Below the pieces are notes generated by a model that ran no database searches, was not told the origin of the DNA, and worked only from the letters and a program-made list of their open reading frames with translations. A program made the translations under genes and the position numbers. Source: CADEDV01 sp048498035 (GTDB lineage: Bacteria; Bacteroidota; Bacteroidia; Chitinophagales; Chitinophagaceae). From it: a stretch of 64,000 bases of DNA. Location of the stretch: positions 1 through 64,000 of the forward strand of contig JBEHYT010000010.1 in NCBI GenBank assembly GCA_048498035.1, written 5' to 3'. Below, piece by piece: positions 31,550-42,220 of this stretch; within the stretch, counting starts at the first letter, position 1; each line of letters begins with the position of its first letter.

Positions 31550-32548
31550 TCAGGAATTATAGGCCCATTTTACCAGGGTAGCGCCCCAGGTAAACCCTCC
31601 GCCAAATGCGGCAAGCACGATATTGTCGCCTTTTTTCATTTGCTTTTCCCATTCCCAGAGACAAAGCGGAATTGTTGCTGCAGTGGTATTACCGAATTTC
31701 TGGATGTTGATCATCACTTTTTCCTTCGGTAATCCCATCCGGTTAGCTGTTGCATCAATGATCCGCAGGTTGGCCTGGTGGGGTACCAGCCAGGCAATAT
31801 CTTCTCCGGTAAGTTGGTTGCGTTCCAGCAACTCAGCGCTTACATCAGCCATTCCTTTCACTGCAAATTTGAACACCGATTGTCCTTCCTGGTACACAAA
31901 ATGTTCTTTGGCAGTAACGCTTTCTATGCTGGCTGGTTTTAACGAACCGCCGGCTTTCATGTGCAGGAACTGGCAGCCGCTGCCATCGCTTTTGAGAATG
32001 CTGTCCTGGATGCCGTAACCTTCTTCTCCGGGTTCAAGTAAAACAGCGCCGGCGCCATCACCGAAGATGATGCAGGTGGTACGATCTGAATAGTCGATAA
32101 TAGAACTCATTTTATCAGAGCCGCAAACAACTACTTTCTTATAGCGGCCGCTTTCAACCAGGCTTGCGCCCAATGTAAGAGAGTAGAGAAACCCGGAGCA
32201 TGCAGCGCTTACATCAAAGCCCCAGGCGTTTTTGGCGCCCAGTTTATCGCAGGCAATATTTGCGGTAGCAGGAAACACCATATCGGGCGTAACCGTACCA
32301 ACAATAAGACAATCAATTTCTTCAGGGCTTATTCCTCTTTTTTCGCAGAGCTGCCGAACGGCAGGAACGACCATATCGGAAGTAGCTTTTCCCGCTCCGC
32401 GCAGGATGCGTCGCTCTTCGATACCGGTCCTGGTCCGGATCCATTCATCGTTTGTGTCCACTATCTTTTCCAGGTCAAAATTGGTCAGTCGCTCTTCGGG
32501 AACATATCCGCCCACCGCGGTAATAGCGGCCGTTATTTTATTGGTCAT
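31550..32548 (-). CDS. fabH: Beta-ketoacyl-ACP synthase III
   Basis: FabH condenses acetyl-CoA (or a branched acyl-CoA) with malonyl-ACP to start fatty acid synthesis. The 332 residues include the catalytic Cys117 (SAACSGFLYSL), His in VPHQANLRI and Asn in KFGNTTAATIP. Full length. An exact TAACTTTG box lies upstream. Confidence 0.95.
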   Translation of the reverse strand: MTNKITAAITAVGGYVPEERLTNFDLEKIVDTNDEWIRTRTGIEERRILRGAGKATSDMVVPAVRQLCEKRGISPEEIDCLIVGTVTPDMVFPATANIACDKLGAKNAWGFDVSAACSGFLYSLTLGASLVESGRYKKVVVCGSDKMSSIIDYSDRTTCIIFGDGAGAVLLEPGEEGYGIQDSILKSDGSGCQFLHMKAGGSLKPASIESVTAKEHFVYQEGQSVFKFAVKGMADVSAELLERNQLTGEDIAWLVPHQANLRIIDATANRMGLPKEKVMINIQKFGNTTAATIPLCLWEWEKQMKKGDNIVLAAFGGGFTWGATLVKWAYNS

Positions 32549-32574
32549 CGTGCGTCGTTATTTTCTAAAGGCCT

Positions 32575-32582
32575 CAAAGTTA
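32575..32582 (-). promoter_or_regulatory. -7 box of fabH
   Basis: TAACTTTG on the minus strand, 26 bases before the ATG; a weak TGTTTTA lies near the -33 position. Confidence 0.55.
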
Positions 32583-32670
32583 AGGAGAAAGCGGAACGTG
32601 TAAAACAGCACCGCCGGATGCGGTCTTTTGCGGGAAACCGTAAAGCCGGTTTGCTGTAGCATTGGTTTTG

Positions 32671-32702
32671 TTGTTCTGCATAGACGAATTCGCTTATTTT
32701 CG
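32671..32702 (+). promoter_or_regulatory. Probable promoter of ruvA
   Basis: TTG at 32671-32673, a 21-base spacer and TATTTTCG (one mismatch to TAnnTTTG) at 32695-32702, only five bases before the ruvA ATG. Confidence 0.5.
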
Positions 32703-32707
32703 CAGCT

Positions 32708-33289
32708 ATGATCGCGTATTTAAAAGGTGCTTTCGCATGGAAGAGTCCGGCTGTGGTACATGTTGATGTACAAGGAGTTGGCTACGAAGTGCAGATCAGT
32801 CTCAATACTTATTCGCATATCCGCGGGCTGGAAGCGGGCGTTCTTTACACGCACCTGTTGGTGCGGGAGGATGCGCATATCCTGTTTGGTTTTTTTGACC
32901 TGGCGGAAAAGGAGATGTTCCTGCATCTGCTGGGCGTGTCGGGAGTAGGAGCTTCCACTGCCCGGATGATGCTTTCGTATATGCGGCCCGACGAGCTGTC
33001 GACGGCCATTGTACAGGGCGATGCGCGGGCCCTGGAAGCCATCAAAGGGATAGGCCGGAAATCAGCAGAACGGATCATTTTGGAATTGCGTGATAAATTG
33101 GCCAAACAACCGGTTTCGGCAAATATTTCTCCCGTGAAAAACAATACTTTGCATGAAGATGCGTTAACTGCACTAACGGCTTTGGGCATCAGCAGACAGG
33201 CGGCCGAACAGGCCCTAAAAAAGACGATTAGCGCGGAGCCACAGTTGTCAGTTGAGGACCTGATCAAGAAAGCACTCCGTACCCTGTAG
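32708..33289 (+). CDS. ruvA: Holliday junction branch migration protein RuvA
   Basis: RuvA binds Holliday junctions and recruits RuvB. The 193-residue protein has an OB domain (MIAYLKGAFAWKSPAVVHVDVQGVGYEV region), the helix-hairpin-helix pair (LLGVSGVGASTARMML and AIKGIGRKSAERIILELRDKL) and the C-terminal three-helix domain that contacts RuvB. It is followed 37 bases on by sprA, an arrangement I recall in other Bacteroidota. Confidence 0.96.
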   Translation: MIAYLKGAFAWKSPAVVHVDVQGVGYEVQISLNTYSHIRGLEAGVLYTHLLVREDAHILFGFFDLAEKEMFLHLLGVSGVGASTARMMLSYMRPDELSTAIVQGDARALEAIKGIGRKSAERIILELRDKLAKQPVSANISPVKNNTLHEDALTALTALGISRQAAEQALKKTISAEPQLSVEDLIKKALRTL

Positions 33290-33326
33290 AAGAACCATTT
33301 CCAGAAACTAATTGATTTAGAGAACA

Positions 33327-36300
33327 TTGAACCTTAAGACTGCCCATATCCTCCGTACATTGCTATGCATAGCTGTGTTAATAACTGCTTTTCGTCAGAA
33401 GGCAGCTGCACAGTCGGATTCGCTGCATTTTCCCCTTACAGATCGCTACGGAGATCCGTATAGCTATCCCGGACGTTCCAGCATGGATTTTCGGGATACC
33501 GGTTATCTAAAACGCACCGTTGAATATGATCCCACCACCAAACAATACTATGTGGTGGAGAAAATCGGCAACCAGTACTATCGTACGCCGGTATCATTTT
33601 CAATGGCTGATTTTATCAACCTCCAGGGACGGAAAGATGAAGAAGATTATTTTAAAAAGCGGGCAAACCTGCTGTCGAACCTGAATCGCCGCCTGGCCCG
33701 TCCTAAATTCAAGGTCAACAACGACTGGTTTAACCGGATGATGGGAATCGACTCAACCGGTAAAGTACCGATCGACATCCATCCCAATGGTTTTGTAACC
33801 ATTCTCTCCGGTTTTCAAAGCCAGAATATCGCCAACCCAACACTGCCGGAACGTGCTCGTAAAAACAGCAATTTCGATTTTGACATGTCCACGCAGTTGC
33901 AACTCAATGCAAAGATTGGTAATAAGCTGAACCTTCCGATTAACTACAATACGCTGTCCAATTTTGACTTTGAAAACCAGTTAAAGCTGGATTACCGCGG
34001 GCGGCCGGATGAGATACTGAAGCAATTCCAGGCAGGTACGGTAAACTTTACAACGAAGAGTACCCTGATGCCCAGTCTGCAATCATTGTTTGGTATCAAA
34101 ACGCAGTTACAGTTTGGTAAGTTGTATGTAACAGGAGCCATTGCTTCGCAACGTTCCCAGCGGCAGTCAGTGGGATTGCAGGGAGGCGCTGCCATTCAGC
34201 AATTTGACCTGAAGGCGGATGAATATGATGAAAACCGGCACTTCCTGCTGGCGCAGTATTTCCGGAATAATTATAACAAGGCAATGTCTCAATTGCCAAT
34301 TGTAAACTCACAGGTTCAGATACTGCGGGTAGAAGTATGGGTAACGAACCGCAGTTCTGGCATTCCAACAGACAACCGGGACATTGTTGCACTTGCAGAT
34401 TTGGGCGAAGGAAATCCTTATAGCGGTACTCCCGGAGATCCTAACCGTTTGCCGGAGAATTATGCGAATAGTCTTTACCGGGACATTACGGCCAATCCCA
34501 ATACCCGCAATTCATCATTGGTGCAAAGCCTGCTTACTTCAGCGCCGTATAACCTGAAAGCGGTACAGGACTTTGAAAAAGTATTTGCTCACAAACTGCA
34601 GCCTTCTGAATATTATTTTAACCCCAAAGTGGGTTTTATTTCATTGAACCAACCACTGCAGCCGGAAGAAGTATTGGGCGTAGCATTTCAATACACGTAC
34701 AATGGTAAAGTGTACCAGGTAGGTGAATTTTCACAGGATGTGCCGCCGGATTCAACCGGTAATTCACAGAAGGTTTTGTTTGTAAAAATGCTGAAAGCAA
34801 CATCACAGCGTACCTATTTGCCCATTTGGGACCTGATGATGAAGAACGTTTATTCCGTTGGATTTGGTCAATTGGAGCGGCAGGATTTTGACCTCAACCT
34901 CCGCTATGAAGAGCCGAGCCTGGGTGATAAAGTGTATATGCCGCCAAGCGATGTTATTTCACAATACCAGGGGCAACCCCTGTTGTCGCTATTGCACCTT
35001 GACCGGCTTAATAACCAGAACGATCCGCAGCCCGATGGCAAGTTTGACTTTGTAGAAGGATATACTGTTATTTCGTCGCAAAGCCGCATCATCTTCCCGG
35101 TGCTGGAACCATTTGGGCATGATCTGGATTATATCTACGCCAACCAGGCAGACCGTGACAAATACCTGTTCTATCCGTTGTACGATACAATTAAAGCGAT
35201 CGCGCAAACCTATGCCAATCTGGACCGGTTTAAGATCACCGGTAAGTCCAAATCGACCGCTTCAGGCGATTACCAGCTTGGTTATAATATACCACGTGGT
35301 TCGGTAACGGTAACGGCAGGTGGCCAGATTCTGCAGGAGAATGTTGATTACGAGATCAACTATGACCTGGGAACGCTTCGCGTAACCAACCAGGCAATAC
35401 TTGCATCCGGTATCCCGGTTAATATACAGTTTGAGAACCAGGCTTCGTATGGGCTGCAACAGAAAAGTTTTCTCGGGTTACGATTCGATTACCTGGCAAA
35501 TAAAAAGCTAACGATTGGCGGAACGATCATGCAGTTGAGTGAGCGGCCTTTCTTTATTAAGCAGTCGTATGGTGAGGATCCCGTTAGAAACCGTATGTAC
35601 GGCGTTGATGCGGATTATCACAGTGACTGGCCCGGACTGACGAAATTCCTGAATAAACTTCCGTTCTATTCTACCAAGCAGATGTCGTCTATAACCGGTT
35701 ATGCAGAAGCTGCGGTGCTGGATCCCGGTTATGCGAAGCAGATTGGGAAAGGCAAGGATGCCACAATTTATATTGATGATTTTGAGGGTACGCGGTCATC
35801 CATCGATCTGCGCTTCCCGTTGATCAACTGGACGCTGGCTTCTGTTCCGCAGGGAGATAATGGACCAGGTGGCGCAGCGCCGTTGTTCCCGGAATCGGCA
35901 CTGAATAATGATTCCACATCCGGTTTTAACCGCGCCAAGCTGGCCTGGTATAATATTGAGCCGGTATTGCAGGAAAAGCGCAATACCACCAACCCGCTTC
36001 GCGATCTTCCGAATTTCCTGGATGAATTGTCGAAGCCGGAAACAAGGCAGGTGTTCCAGCAGGAAATATTCCCGAACAGGACACTCGACCTGGGGCAGGG
36101 ATTGCTGACTACGTTCGACCTGGCGTATTATCCAACAGACCGGGGCCCTTATAATTTTGAATCACGCTCGTCGCGTATCAATGGGCAGGGTAAACTGACC
36201 AATCCTGCACAGGCCTGGGGTGGCATCATGCGGAGCATTGACCAGATTGATTTTGAAACGGGCAACGTAGAATATATTGAATTCTGGGCTCAGGATCCAT

Positions 36301-39300
36301 TTATCAATAATCCTTCTTCCACAGGCGGACAATTGTATTTTAACCTGGGGAACGTGTCAGAAGATGTATTGAAAGACGGAAAGCGTTTCTATGAAAATGG
36401 ATTGCCCACGCCTACAATTCCATCTCCGGTAGATAGTTCTACCGTGTGGGGTAAAGTGCCTTCCAATCCGTTGCAGGTAACAAATGCGTTTAGTAATAAT
36501 ACCGATGATCGTCAATACCAGGACGTTGGTTTTGATGGCTTGCGTGATGATGAAGAAAGAACGCGTTTTTCAAATTATATCAACACATTGGGTAGCACGT
36601 TTGGCACGGGCTCAACCGTTTACCAGGAGGCAACGAAAGATCCTTCACTGGATAATTTCAAACCCTATCGTGATCCCAGCTATGATAATACGGGCATTCT
36701 TGGCCGCTATAAGGATATTAATAATCCAAGCGGCAACTCGCCGGTGGCAGCCTCTGGCGACCAGTACGTGAATGCGTTTACACAATATCCCGATGCAGAG
36801 GATCTGAACCGCGATAATACATTGAATGAAGTAGAGGAATATTTCCAGTACCGCGTAGACCTGAAGCCTAATATGGCGGTAGGAACGAATTTTATTACCG
36901 ACAAACGGGTTGTTCCGGTGCAGTTGGCTAATAATACCACACGTACGGAAACATGGTATCTCTTCCGCATCCCGATTGCCGAGTACCAGTTAAAAGTTGG
37001 AAATATCCCGGATTTCAAATCAATCCGCTTTATCCGGATGTTCCTGACCGGATTCACTGATTCGGTGGTGGTACGATTTGGTAAACTGGAGTTGGTTCGC
37101 AACCAATGGAGAAAATTCAAATACGATATTGATACATCCGGTAACTATGTGAACCTGCCGGCAAATGATCCTACAACGGTTAATACGCTTGCCGTAAACC
37201 TGGAGGAGAATGATACGCGCCAGCCGATCCCATATCGCATACCACCGGGTATTGAGCGGCAGCAACAACTTAGTAATAACAATGTGCAGTTATACCTGAA
37301 TGAACAGGCCTTAAGTGTGCAGATCCGTGATCTTAACAATGGAGATGCACGGGGTGTGTTCAAAACGATGAATATGGACATGCGGCAGTATGGCCAGCTG
37401 AAAATGTTCATACACGCCGAAGCCATCGCCAACTGCGGAGCTTCCCAGGTAAGGGATAATGACCTGACGGGTGTGGTTCGAATTGGAAGTGACTTCCAGG
37501 CGAACTATTATGAGATACGAATACCATTAAAAATAACACCGTTCGGCGCGATGGACAGCCTGTCTATCTGGCCGGCCCTCAATAATCTTGATTTTAATTT
37601 GCAGGATCTTCCAGCCATGAAGTTGCGAAGGGATAAAGCAGGGGTATCACCATCTGCATATTATAGTGAGGCCGGTCCGGATGGGAAACGCTACGGCGTG
37701 ATTGGAAATCCTAACCTCGGTGAGGTATCTGGTATGCTGATGGCGGTAGAAAACACCGGGGTCAAAACTGCCTGCGCAGAAGTGTGGTTCAACGAACTTC
37801 GTTTCTCCAACCTGGATCAGAAGGGAGGGTGGGCCGCATTGGGAAGAGTGGATTTGAAAATGGGTGACCTGGGTGCGCTTACCGTGGCCGGATCAGCACA
37901 TAGCACCGGGTGGGGAACGCTGGAACAAAAAGTAAATGAACGAAGCCGGGATAACGCTTATACATTTGATGTATCTACCAATATTGATGCGGGCAAACTT
38001 CTTCCCAAGCAGATTGGAGTTCAATTACCCGTATATGCAGGTATCAGCCAGTCGGGCAGTACGCCGCAATACGACCAGTTTGCCAAAGACATTACACTGA
38101 AAGATAAACTGGACGCAGCCGATCCTAAAGACAGGGATTCAATCCGCTCACAATCGCAGGATATCACCACCATCAAAACGTTTAACGTAACCAATGCGAA
38201 AAAGATAAAAACAGATGGCAAACGTCCGAAGATATGGAGCGTGAGCAATTTTGACTTTACGTATTCTTATATTGAAACCACGCACCACGATCCGCTGATT
38301 GAAAGTGATTTGTTGCGACGAACGCGCGGTGCGGTAGGGTATAATTATGCTCCGCAACAGAAATTTATTGAGCCGTTCAAAAAGCTGATCCACTCCAGGT
38401 CTCGCTGGCTGAGCCTGATCAAGGATTTTAACTTTAATTATGCGCCGTCTCAATTAACGTTCAAGGCTGATATCTTCAGGCAGTTTGGCGCTACCCGCAT
38501 TCGTAACCTTGGTGGCGGACCTTATAAAATCCCGGAAACCTTTAATAAATACTTTACGTTCGACCGGTATTATATCCTTCAATGGAACCTGACCAGGTCG
38601 CTGTCGCTGGATTTCAATGCAACCAATAATGCCCGGATTGATGAGCCATTTGGCCGCATTGATACAAAAGCGGAAAAGGATTCTGTGCGAAGAAATCTTT
38701 TCAAAGGAGGTCGGAATACACAATACCAGCAGGATGTAACGCTGACATACAATGTGCCTTTGCAGAAATTGCCGTTGCTTGACTGGACAACGCTTAGGGC
38801 AACCTACAACACCAAGTACAACTGGCTGGCACAATCATTATTATCACGATCTGTGGCCGACCTGGGAAATACGATCGCTAATACACAGACCAGGAACCTG
38901 ACCGGCGAATTACGTTTTGAGGATTTGTATAACAAATCTAAATTCCTGCGCGCGGTATATAGTTATTCGCCGCCACCGCAGCGAAATAATAACATGCCAA
39001 AGGACACCACAACTGGCAAGAAGCCCAAAAAGGTGCGTGATCCGAATGCATTACCAGAGGTAAGCGGCGTAGTAAAAGGAATTTTCAAAGTCCTTACTTC
39101 ACTCAAGCGGGTAGGCATCCAGTACTCGCAGGATTTTGGAACAACACTTCCGGGATACATGGACAGCACCCGCGTGCTTGGCTACAATCCGAAGAGCGGG
39201 GAACCCGGTTTTGGATTTATTTTTGGGTATCAACCAGATACTACGTGGATCAACAACTTTGCCGCCAGGGGCTTGTTATCGGCAGACACCCTTGTGTCTG

Positions 39301-40487
39301 ACATGATCCAGCAGCGATATACACAACGGTTAAACCTTACAGCGCAGGTAAGCCCGTTCCGCGACTTTAACATTGATATCAACCTGGATAAAACATTTGA
39401 GAAGAGTTATTCTGAGCTGTACAAAGACACCAGTAAGGTGGACAATGTTGGTTTTACGAGACTGAACCCGTATGCATTGGGAAGTTTCTCGGTAAGTTAT
39501 ATTTCTTATCAAACGCTGTTTACCAAGTTTGATCCCAACGTGGTTACAGAAACGTTCAAAACCTTTGAAGCCAACCGGCTGATTCTGTCACAGCGGCTGA
39601 AAGGAATTAATAGTTATGCATCCGGAAACGGAACTGATGCGGACGGGTATGTGCAGGGCTACGGCCGATATGCGCAGGATGTGGTGATACCGGCCTTCCT
39701 GGCTGCGTATACAGGTAAAGATCCTACGAGTATCAACCTGATCAAAAACAATAATCCCAACCTGCAATCGAATCCGTTCTCGGGGATTATGCCGAAGCCA
39801 AACTGGACGATTACCTATAATGGATTGTCGCGGGTGAAAGGATTGGAAAAAATCTTTACCAATGTTACGATCCGGCATGGCTATCACAGTACGCTGAGCA
39901 TGAACAGTTTTAATACGGCGTTGCTGTTCCTTGATCCTAACCACATCGGCTATCCGTATTTCCGCGATACGCTCTCTGGAAATTATATCCCGTATTTCCT
40001 GGTGCCAAACATTACGATCCAGGAAGCGTTTGATCCGTTGATTGAGCTGGATATGACATTCACCAACCAGATGCAGGCACGATTTGAATTTAGAAAAAGC
40101 CGCCAGTTAAGTCTTAGCCTGATCGATTACCAGTTGGCAGAAAATCGCTCCACAGAGGTGAGTTTTGGATTTAACTGGAGAAAGAAAGGATTCCCGCTTA
40201 TCAGGAAAATCGGTAAGATGAAACTGGATAATGATGTTACGTTTAAAATGGATTTCAGTTTGAGGGATGATGCCACTGCGAATAGCAAACTGGATGCTGG
40301 AACCAGCTATGGTACGGCAGGTCAGAAGGTGATCCGAATAGCGCCTTCTATCGATTATGTATTGAACAGCAGGGTTAGCCTTAAATTGTATTTTGAACAG
40401 AATCGCAATATTCCGAAGATCAGTAACGCGTTCCCTATTACGAATACAAGAGGCGGCGTTCAGATCCAAATATCACTTGCCCAATAA
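33327..40487 (+). CDS. sprA: SprA/Sov, type IX secretion outer-membrane translocon
   Basis: SprA is the giant beta-barrel channel through which T9SS cargo crosses the outer membrane. At 2386 residues the length matches the family. A signal peptide (about 1-28, ending AAAQS) is followed by family sequence throughout, with conserved phrases such as DWFNRMMGIDSTGKVPIDIHPNG, LNLPINYNTLSNFDFENQLKLDYRG and IYIDDFEGTRSSIDLR, and the barrel's last strand ending GGVQIQISLAQ. No ATG is available: a stop at 33318-33320 leaves TTG at 33327 as the first usual start that keeps a full signal peptide. Confidence 0.96.
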   Translation: MNLKTAHILRTLLCIAVLITAFRQKAAAQSDSLHFPLTDRYGDPYSYPGRSSMDFRDTGYLKRTVEYDPTTKQYYVVEKIGNQYYRTPVSFSMADFINLQGRKDEEDYFKKRANLLSNLNRRLARPKFKVNNDWFNRMMGIDSTGKVPIDIHPNGFVTILSGFQSQNIANPTLPERARKNSNFDFDMSTQLQLNAKIGNKLNLPINYNTLSNFDFENQLKLDYRGRPDEILKQFQAGTVNFTTKSTLMPSLQSLFGIKTQLQFGKLYVTGAIASQRSQRQSVGLQGGAAIQQFDLKADEYDENRHFLLAQYFRNNYNKAMSQLPIVNSQVQILRVEVWVTNRSSGIPTDNRDIVALADLGEGNPYSGTPGDPNRLPENYANSLYRDITANPNTRNSSLVQSLLTSAPYNLKAVQDFEKVFAHKLQPSEYYFNPKVGFISLNQPLQPEEVLGVAFQYTYNGKVYQVGEFSQDVPPDSTGNSQKVLFVKMLKATSQRTYLPIWDLMMKNVYSVGFGQLERQDFDLNLRYEEPSLGDKVYMPPSDVISQYQGQPLLSLLHLDRLNNQNDPQPDGKFDFVEGYTVISSQSRIIFPVLEPFGHDLDYIYANQADRDKYLFYPLYDTIKAIAQTYANLDRFKITGKSKSTASGDYQLGYNIPRGSVTVTAGGQILQENVDYEINYDLGTLRVTNQAILASGIPVNIQFENQASYGLQQKSFLGLRFDYLANKKLTIGGTIMQLSERPFFIKQSYGEDPVRNRMYGVDADYHSDWPGLTKFLNKLPFYSTKQMSSITGYAEAAVLDPGYAKQIGKGKDATIYIDDFEGTRSSIDLRFPLINWTLASVPQGDNGPGGAAPLFPESALNNDSTSGFNRAKLAWYNIEPVLQEKRNTTNPLRDLPNFLDELSKPETRQVFQQEIFPNRTLDLGQGLLTTFDLAYYPTDRGPYNFESRSSRINGQGKLTNPAQAWGGIMRSIDQIDFETGNVEYIEFWAQDPFINNPSSTGGQLYFNLGNVSEDVLKDGKRFYENGLPTPTIPSPVDSSTVWGKVPSNPLQVTNAFSNNTDDRQYQDVGFDGLRDDEERTRFSNYINTLGSTFGTGSTVYQEATKDPSLDNFKPYRDPSYDNTGILGRYKDINNPSGNSPVAASGDQYVNAFTQYPDAEDLNRDNTLNEVEEYFQYRVDLKPNMAVGTNFITDKRVVPVQLANNTTRTETWYLFRIPIAEYQLKVGNIPDFKSIRFIRMFLTGFTDSVVVRFGKLELVRNQWRKFKYDIDTSGNYVNLPANDPTTVNTLAVNLEENDTRQPIPYRIPPGIERQQQLSNNNVQLYLNEQALSVQIRDLNNGDARGVFKTMNMDMRQYGQLKMFIHAEAIANCGASQVRDNDLTGVVRIGSDFQANYYEIRIPLKITPFGAMDSLSIWPALNNLDFNLQDLPAMKLRRDKAGVSPSAYYSEAGPDGKRYGVIGNPNLGEVSGMLMAVENTGVKTACAEVWFNELRFSNLDQKGGWAALGRVDLKMGDLGALTVAGSAHSTGWGTLEQKVNERSRDNAYTFDVSTNIDAGKLLPKQIGVQLPVYAGISQSGSTPQYDQFAKDITLKDKLDAADPKDRDSIRSQSQDITTIKTFNVTNAKKIKTDGKRPKIWSVSNFDFTYSYIETTHHDPLIESDLLRRTRGAVGYNYAPQQKFIEPFKKLIHSRSRWLSLIKDFNFNYAPSQLTFKADIFRQFGATRIRNLGGGPYKIPETFNKYFTFDRYYILQWNLTRSLSLDFNATNNARIDEPFGRIDTKAEKDSVRRNLFKGGRNTQYQQDVTLTYNVPLQKLPLLDWTTLRATYNTKYNWLAQSLLSRSVADLGNTIANTQTRNLTGELRFEDLYNKSKFLRAVYSYSPPPQRNNNMPKDTTTGKKPKKVRDPNALPEVSGVVKGIFKVLTSLKRVGIQYSQDFGTTLPGYMDSTRVLGYNPKSGEPGFGFIFGYQPDTTWINNFAARGLLSADTLVSDMIQQRYTQRLNLTAQVSPFRDFNIDINLDKTFEKSYSELYKDTSKVDNVGFTRLNPYALGSFSVSYISYQTLFTKFDPNVVTETFKTFEANRLILSQRLKGINSYASGNGTDADGYVQGYGRYAQDVVIPAFLAAYTGKDPTSINLIKNNNPNLQSNPFSGIMPKPNWTITYNGLSRVKGLEKIFTNVTIRHGYHSTLSMNSFNTALLFLDPNHIGYPYFRDTLSGNYIPYFLVPNITIQEAFDPLIELDMTFTNQMQARFEFRKSRQLSLSLIDYQLAENRSTEVSFGFNWRKKGFPLIRKIGKMKLDNDVTFKMDFSLRDDATANSKLDAGTSYGTAGQKVIRIAPSIDYVLNSRVSLKLYFEQNRNIPKISNAFPITNTRGGVQIQISLAQ

Positions 40488-40532
40488 AAAGATTCGATAC
40501 CGGCCAGATAATCTGGTTTTAGTGAATGCATA

Positions 40533-40565
40533 AAAAATCCCCGCACAATGGCGGGGATTTTCTTT
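40533..40565 (+). terminator. Intrinsic terminator after sprA
   Basis: AAAATCCCCGC pairs with GCGGGGATTTT around ACAATG, followed by a T-rich tract. The preceding A-run would let it act on the convergent gene too. Confidence 0.9.
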
Positions 40566-40581
40566 ATAGGAAACATTTTTT

Positions 40582-41097
40582 TTAATTACCAAGAGAGGCG
40601 GTTTCATTTGCATTCTCACCGGGAGTTGGTGCTTTTTTAAACATCATTACATAACCGCAGAGATTTTTCTTTTTCTGTTTATTTACCTGCACTGGTTTGA
40701 TCATGTGAAATTCAGAGAACTTCGGAATGTAGGAATACGAGATAATGTTCCCGTCTACATCTCCCCATCGTTTTTGCTGGAAAATAACCTGGCGCTCATT
40801 CCAGTCAAACATTCTCACTTCATACAAACGGGATGTGTAATCGCCTATAAAAACAAATTTATACCAACTGCCTTCTGTAAGCGGAACAATCACGGGCATT
40901 TCAAATTCGCTTTCCATGGTCATGGAGGCTTCTCTCAACAAAACATAGCCCTCTTTTGAGTAGGCGGATTTCAGGCTGTCTGCCTGGTGCGAAATCATTT
41001 CGTTGGAACAGGATTGCTGACGGATCACATCCTGGGCGTGTGTCATGGCACTCAGCCCAAGGGAAAATAACAGGGTTAACAGGGACGGCTTTTTCAT
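40582..41097 (-). CDS. Exported protein of unknown function
   Basis: A 171-residue protein with signal peptide (MKKPSLLTLL..., cleavage near THAQ, residue 22). The mature part is beta-rich, with a run of aromatic strands (GSWYKFVFIGDYTSRLYEVRMFDW) and a basic C-terminal QKKKNLCGYVMMF. No family is recognised with confidence. The ATG at 41097 is preferred to a longer frame with a non-signal N-terminus. Confidence 0.65.
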   Translation of the reverse strand: MKKPSLLTLLFSLGLSAMTHAQDVIRQQSCSNEMISHQADSLKSAYSKEGYVLLREASMTMESEFEMPVIVPLTEGSWYKFVFIGDYTSRLYEVRMFDWNERQVIFQQKRWGDVDGNIISYSYIPKFSEFHMIKPVQVNKQKKKNLCGYVMMFKKAPTPGENANETASLGN

Positions 41098-41302
41098 AAG
41101 GGTCTTTGTATAGAATCGGACGTATAACATAAAAATAGTCAAGCCTTTACAGTAATAAAAGTTTTAGACCCGGAATCTGTGTTCATCACGTAGATTTTCT
41201 AAGGGTCCATACGCAAGGATCAGGCCAATGGGTGGAATGGTTTTGACTATTACCCTGAAAATAGTGGAAATCAACGACTGCTGCAATAAATATTGACAGA
41301 TG

Positions 41303-42079
41303 TCAAGCCGTATCCCGGTTAAAGTAGATGCCGTCGGCCTGCTGTGTACAGGTAAGTACCAGGTCGTTGATGCAGACGTGTGGGGGCAGCGAGGTGCAAT
41401 AGAACACTACATCAGCCACGTCGTCTGCTGTAAGTGGTTGAATACCTTTGTAAACGGATTTGGCGGTGGCTGCGTCGCCCTTAAAACGCACAAGTGCAAA
41501 TTCCGTTTCAGCAGCGCCGGGGTGGATGGCGGTAACGCGGATCTGGTGCCGTAAAAGGTCAATCCGCATTGCGTGGCTCATAGCGTCTACGGCGGCTTTA
41601 GTGGCGCAGTAGATGTTTCCCCGTTCATAAATATCCTTTCCTGCTACGGAGCCCATATTTACAACGTGCCCGGAAATACCTTCGCTGGCAAAACGCGCTG
41701 CCATCAGTGGTGTTACGGCGCGGGCCACATACATGGCGCCTTTGATATTGGTATCCACCATGGTATTCCAATCGTCAAGATTCGCCTCTTCAAAATAGTC
41801 CCTCCCCAGGGCCAGGCCTGCATTATTAACCAGGATGTCAATACGCTGCCATTCTTTATCCAGCGAAGCGATGGCGTTAAAAACGGAAGCCTGGTTGCTC
41901 ACATCAAAAGGAAGTTGCAGCGTTCGTACGCCAAATTTGCTGCTGCACTCATCGGCAAGGGCCGCCAGGCGGTCTTCTCTTCGTCCGTTAAGAATCAGGT
42001 TATAACCGTTACTGGCATATTTCTGGGCGCAGGCCGCGCCAAAACCCGACGTTGCGCCGGTAATAAAAACAACAGGCAT
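41303..42079 (-). CDS. Short-chain dehydrogenase/reductase
   Basis: A 258-residue NAD(P)-dependent oxidoreductase. It has the cofactor motif TGATSGFG (7-14), NGRRED giving an NADP preference, NNAG (85-88), the catalytic Ser144 and the Tyr157-x3-Lys161 pair (YCATK). It is nearest in look to YdfG-type 3-hydroxy acid / serine dehydrogenases. Substrate not determined. It stands alone, 141 bases from the hydrolase gene. Confidence 0.9.
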   Translation of the reverse strand: MPVVFITGATSGFGAACAQKYASNGYNLILNGRREDRLAALADECSSKFGVRTLQLPFDVSNQASVFNAIASLDKEWQRIDILVNNAGLALGRDYFEEANLDDWNTMVDTNIKGAMYVARAVTPLMAARFASEGISGHVVNMGSVAGKDIYERGNIYCATKAAVDAMSHAMRIDLLRHQIRVTAIHPGAAETEFALVRFKGDAATAKSVYKGIQPLTADDVADVVFYCTSLPPHVCINDLVLTCTQQADGIYFNRDTA

Positions 42080-42220
42080 TTTTTGACAATTTTGAATGGC
42101 TTCGAAGGTAGCAAACTGTGTTTGGAAATAAGCTATTGTGGAAGCTGGTTTCTTCGTTGGCCGCAGGCTAGCAATTTTAAAAGTACTGATGAATGAATTG
42201 CTGCCGAGAAAATATTCTTT

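Noticed and set aside
39837..39856. AAAGGATTGGAAA-like sequence in sprA as a third RNA copy
   Set aside because: The match is limited to the short core, lies in a coding region and lacks the closing stem, promoter and U-run.
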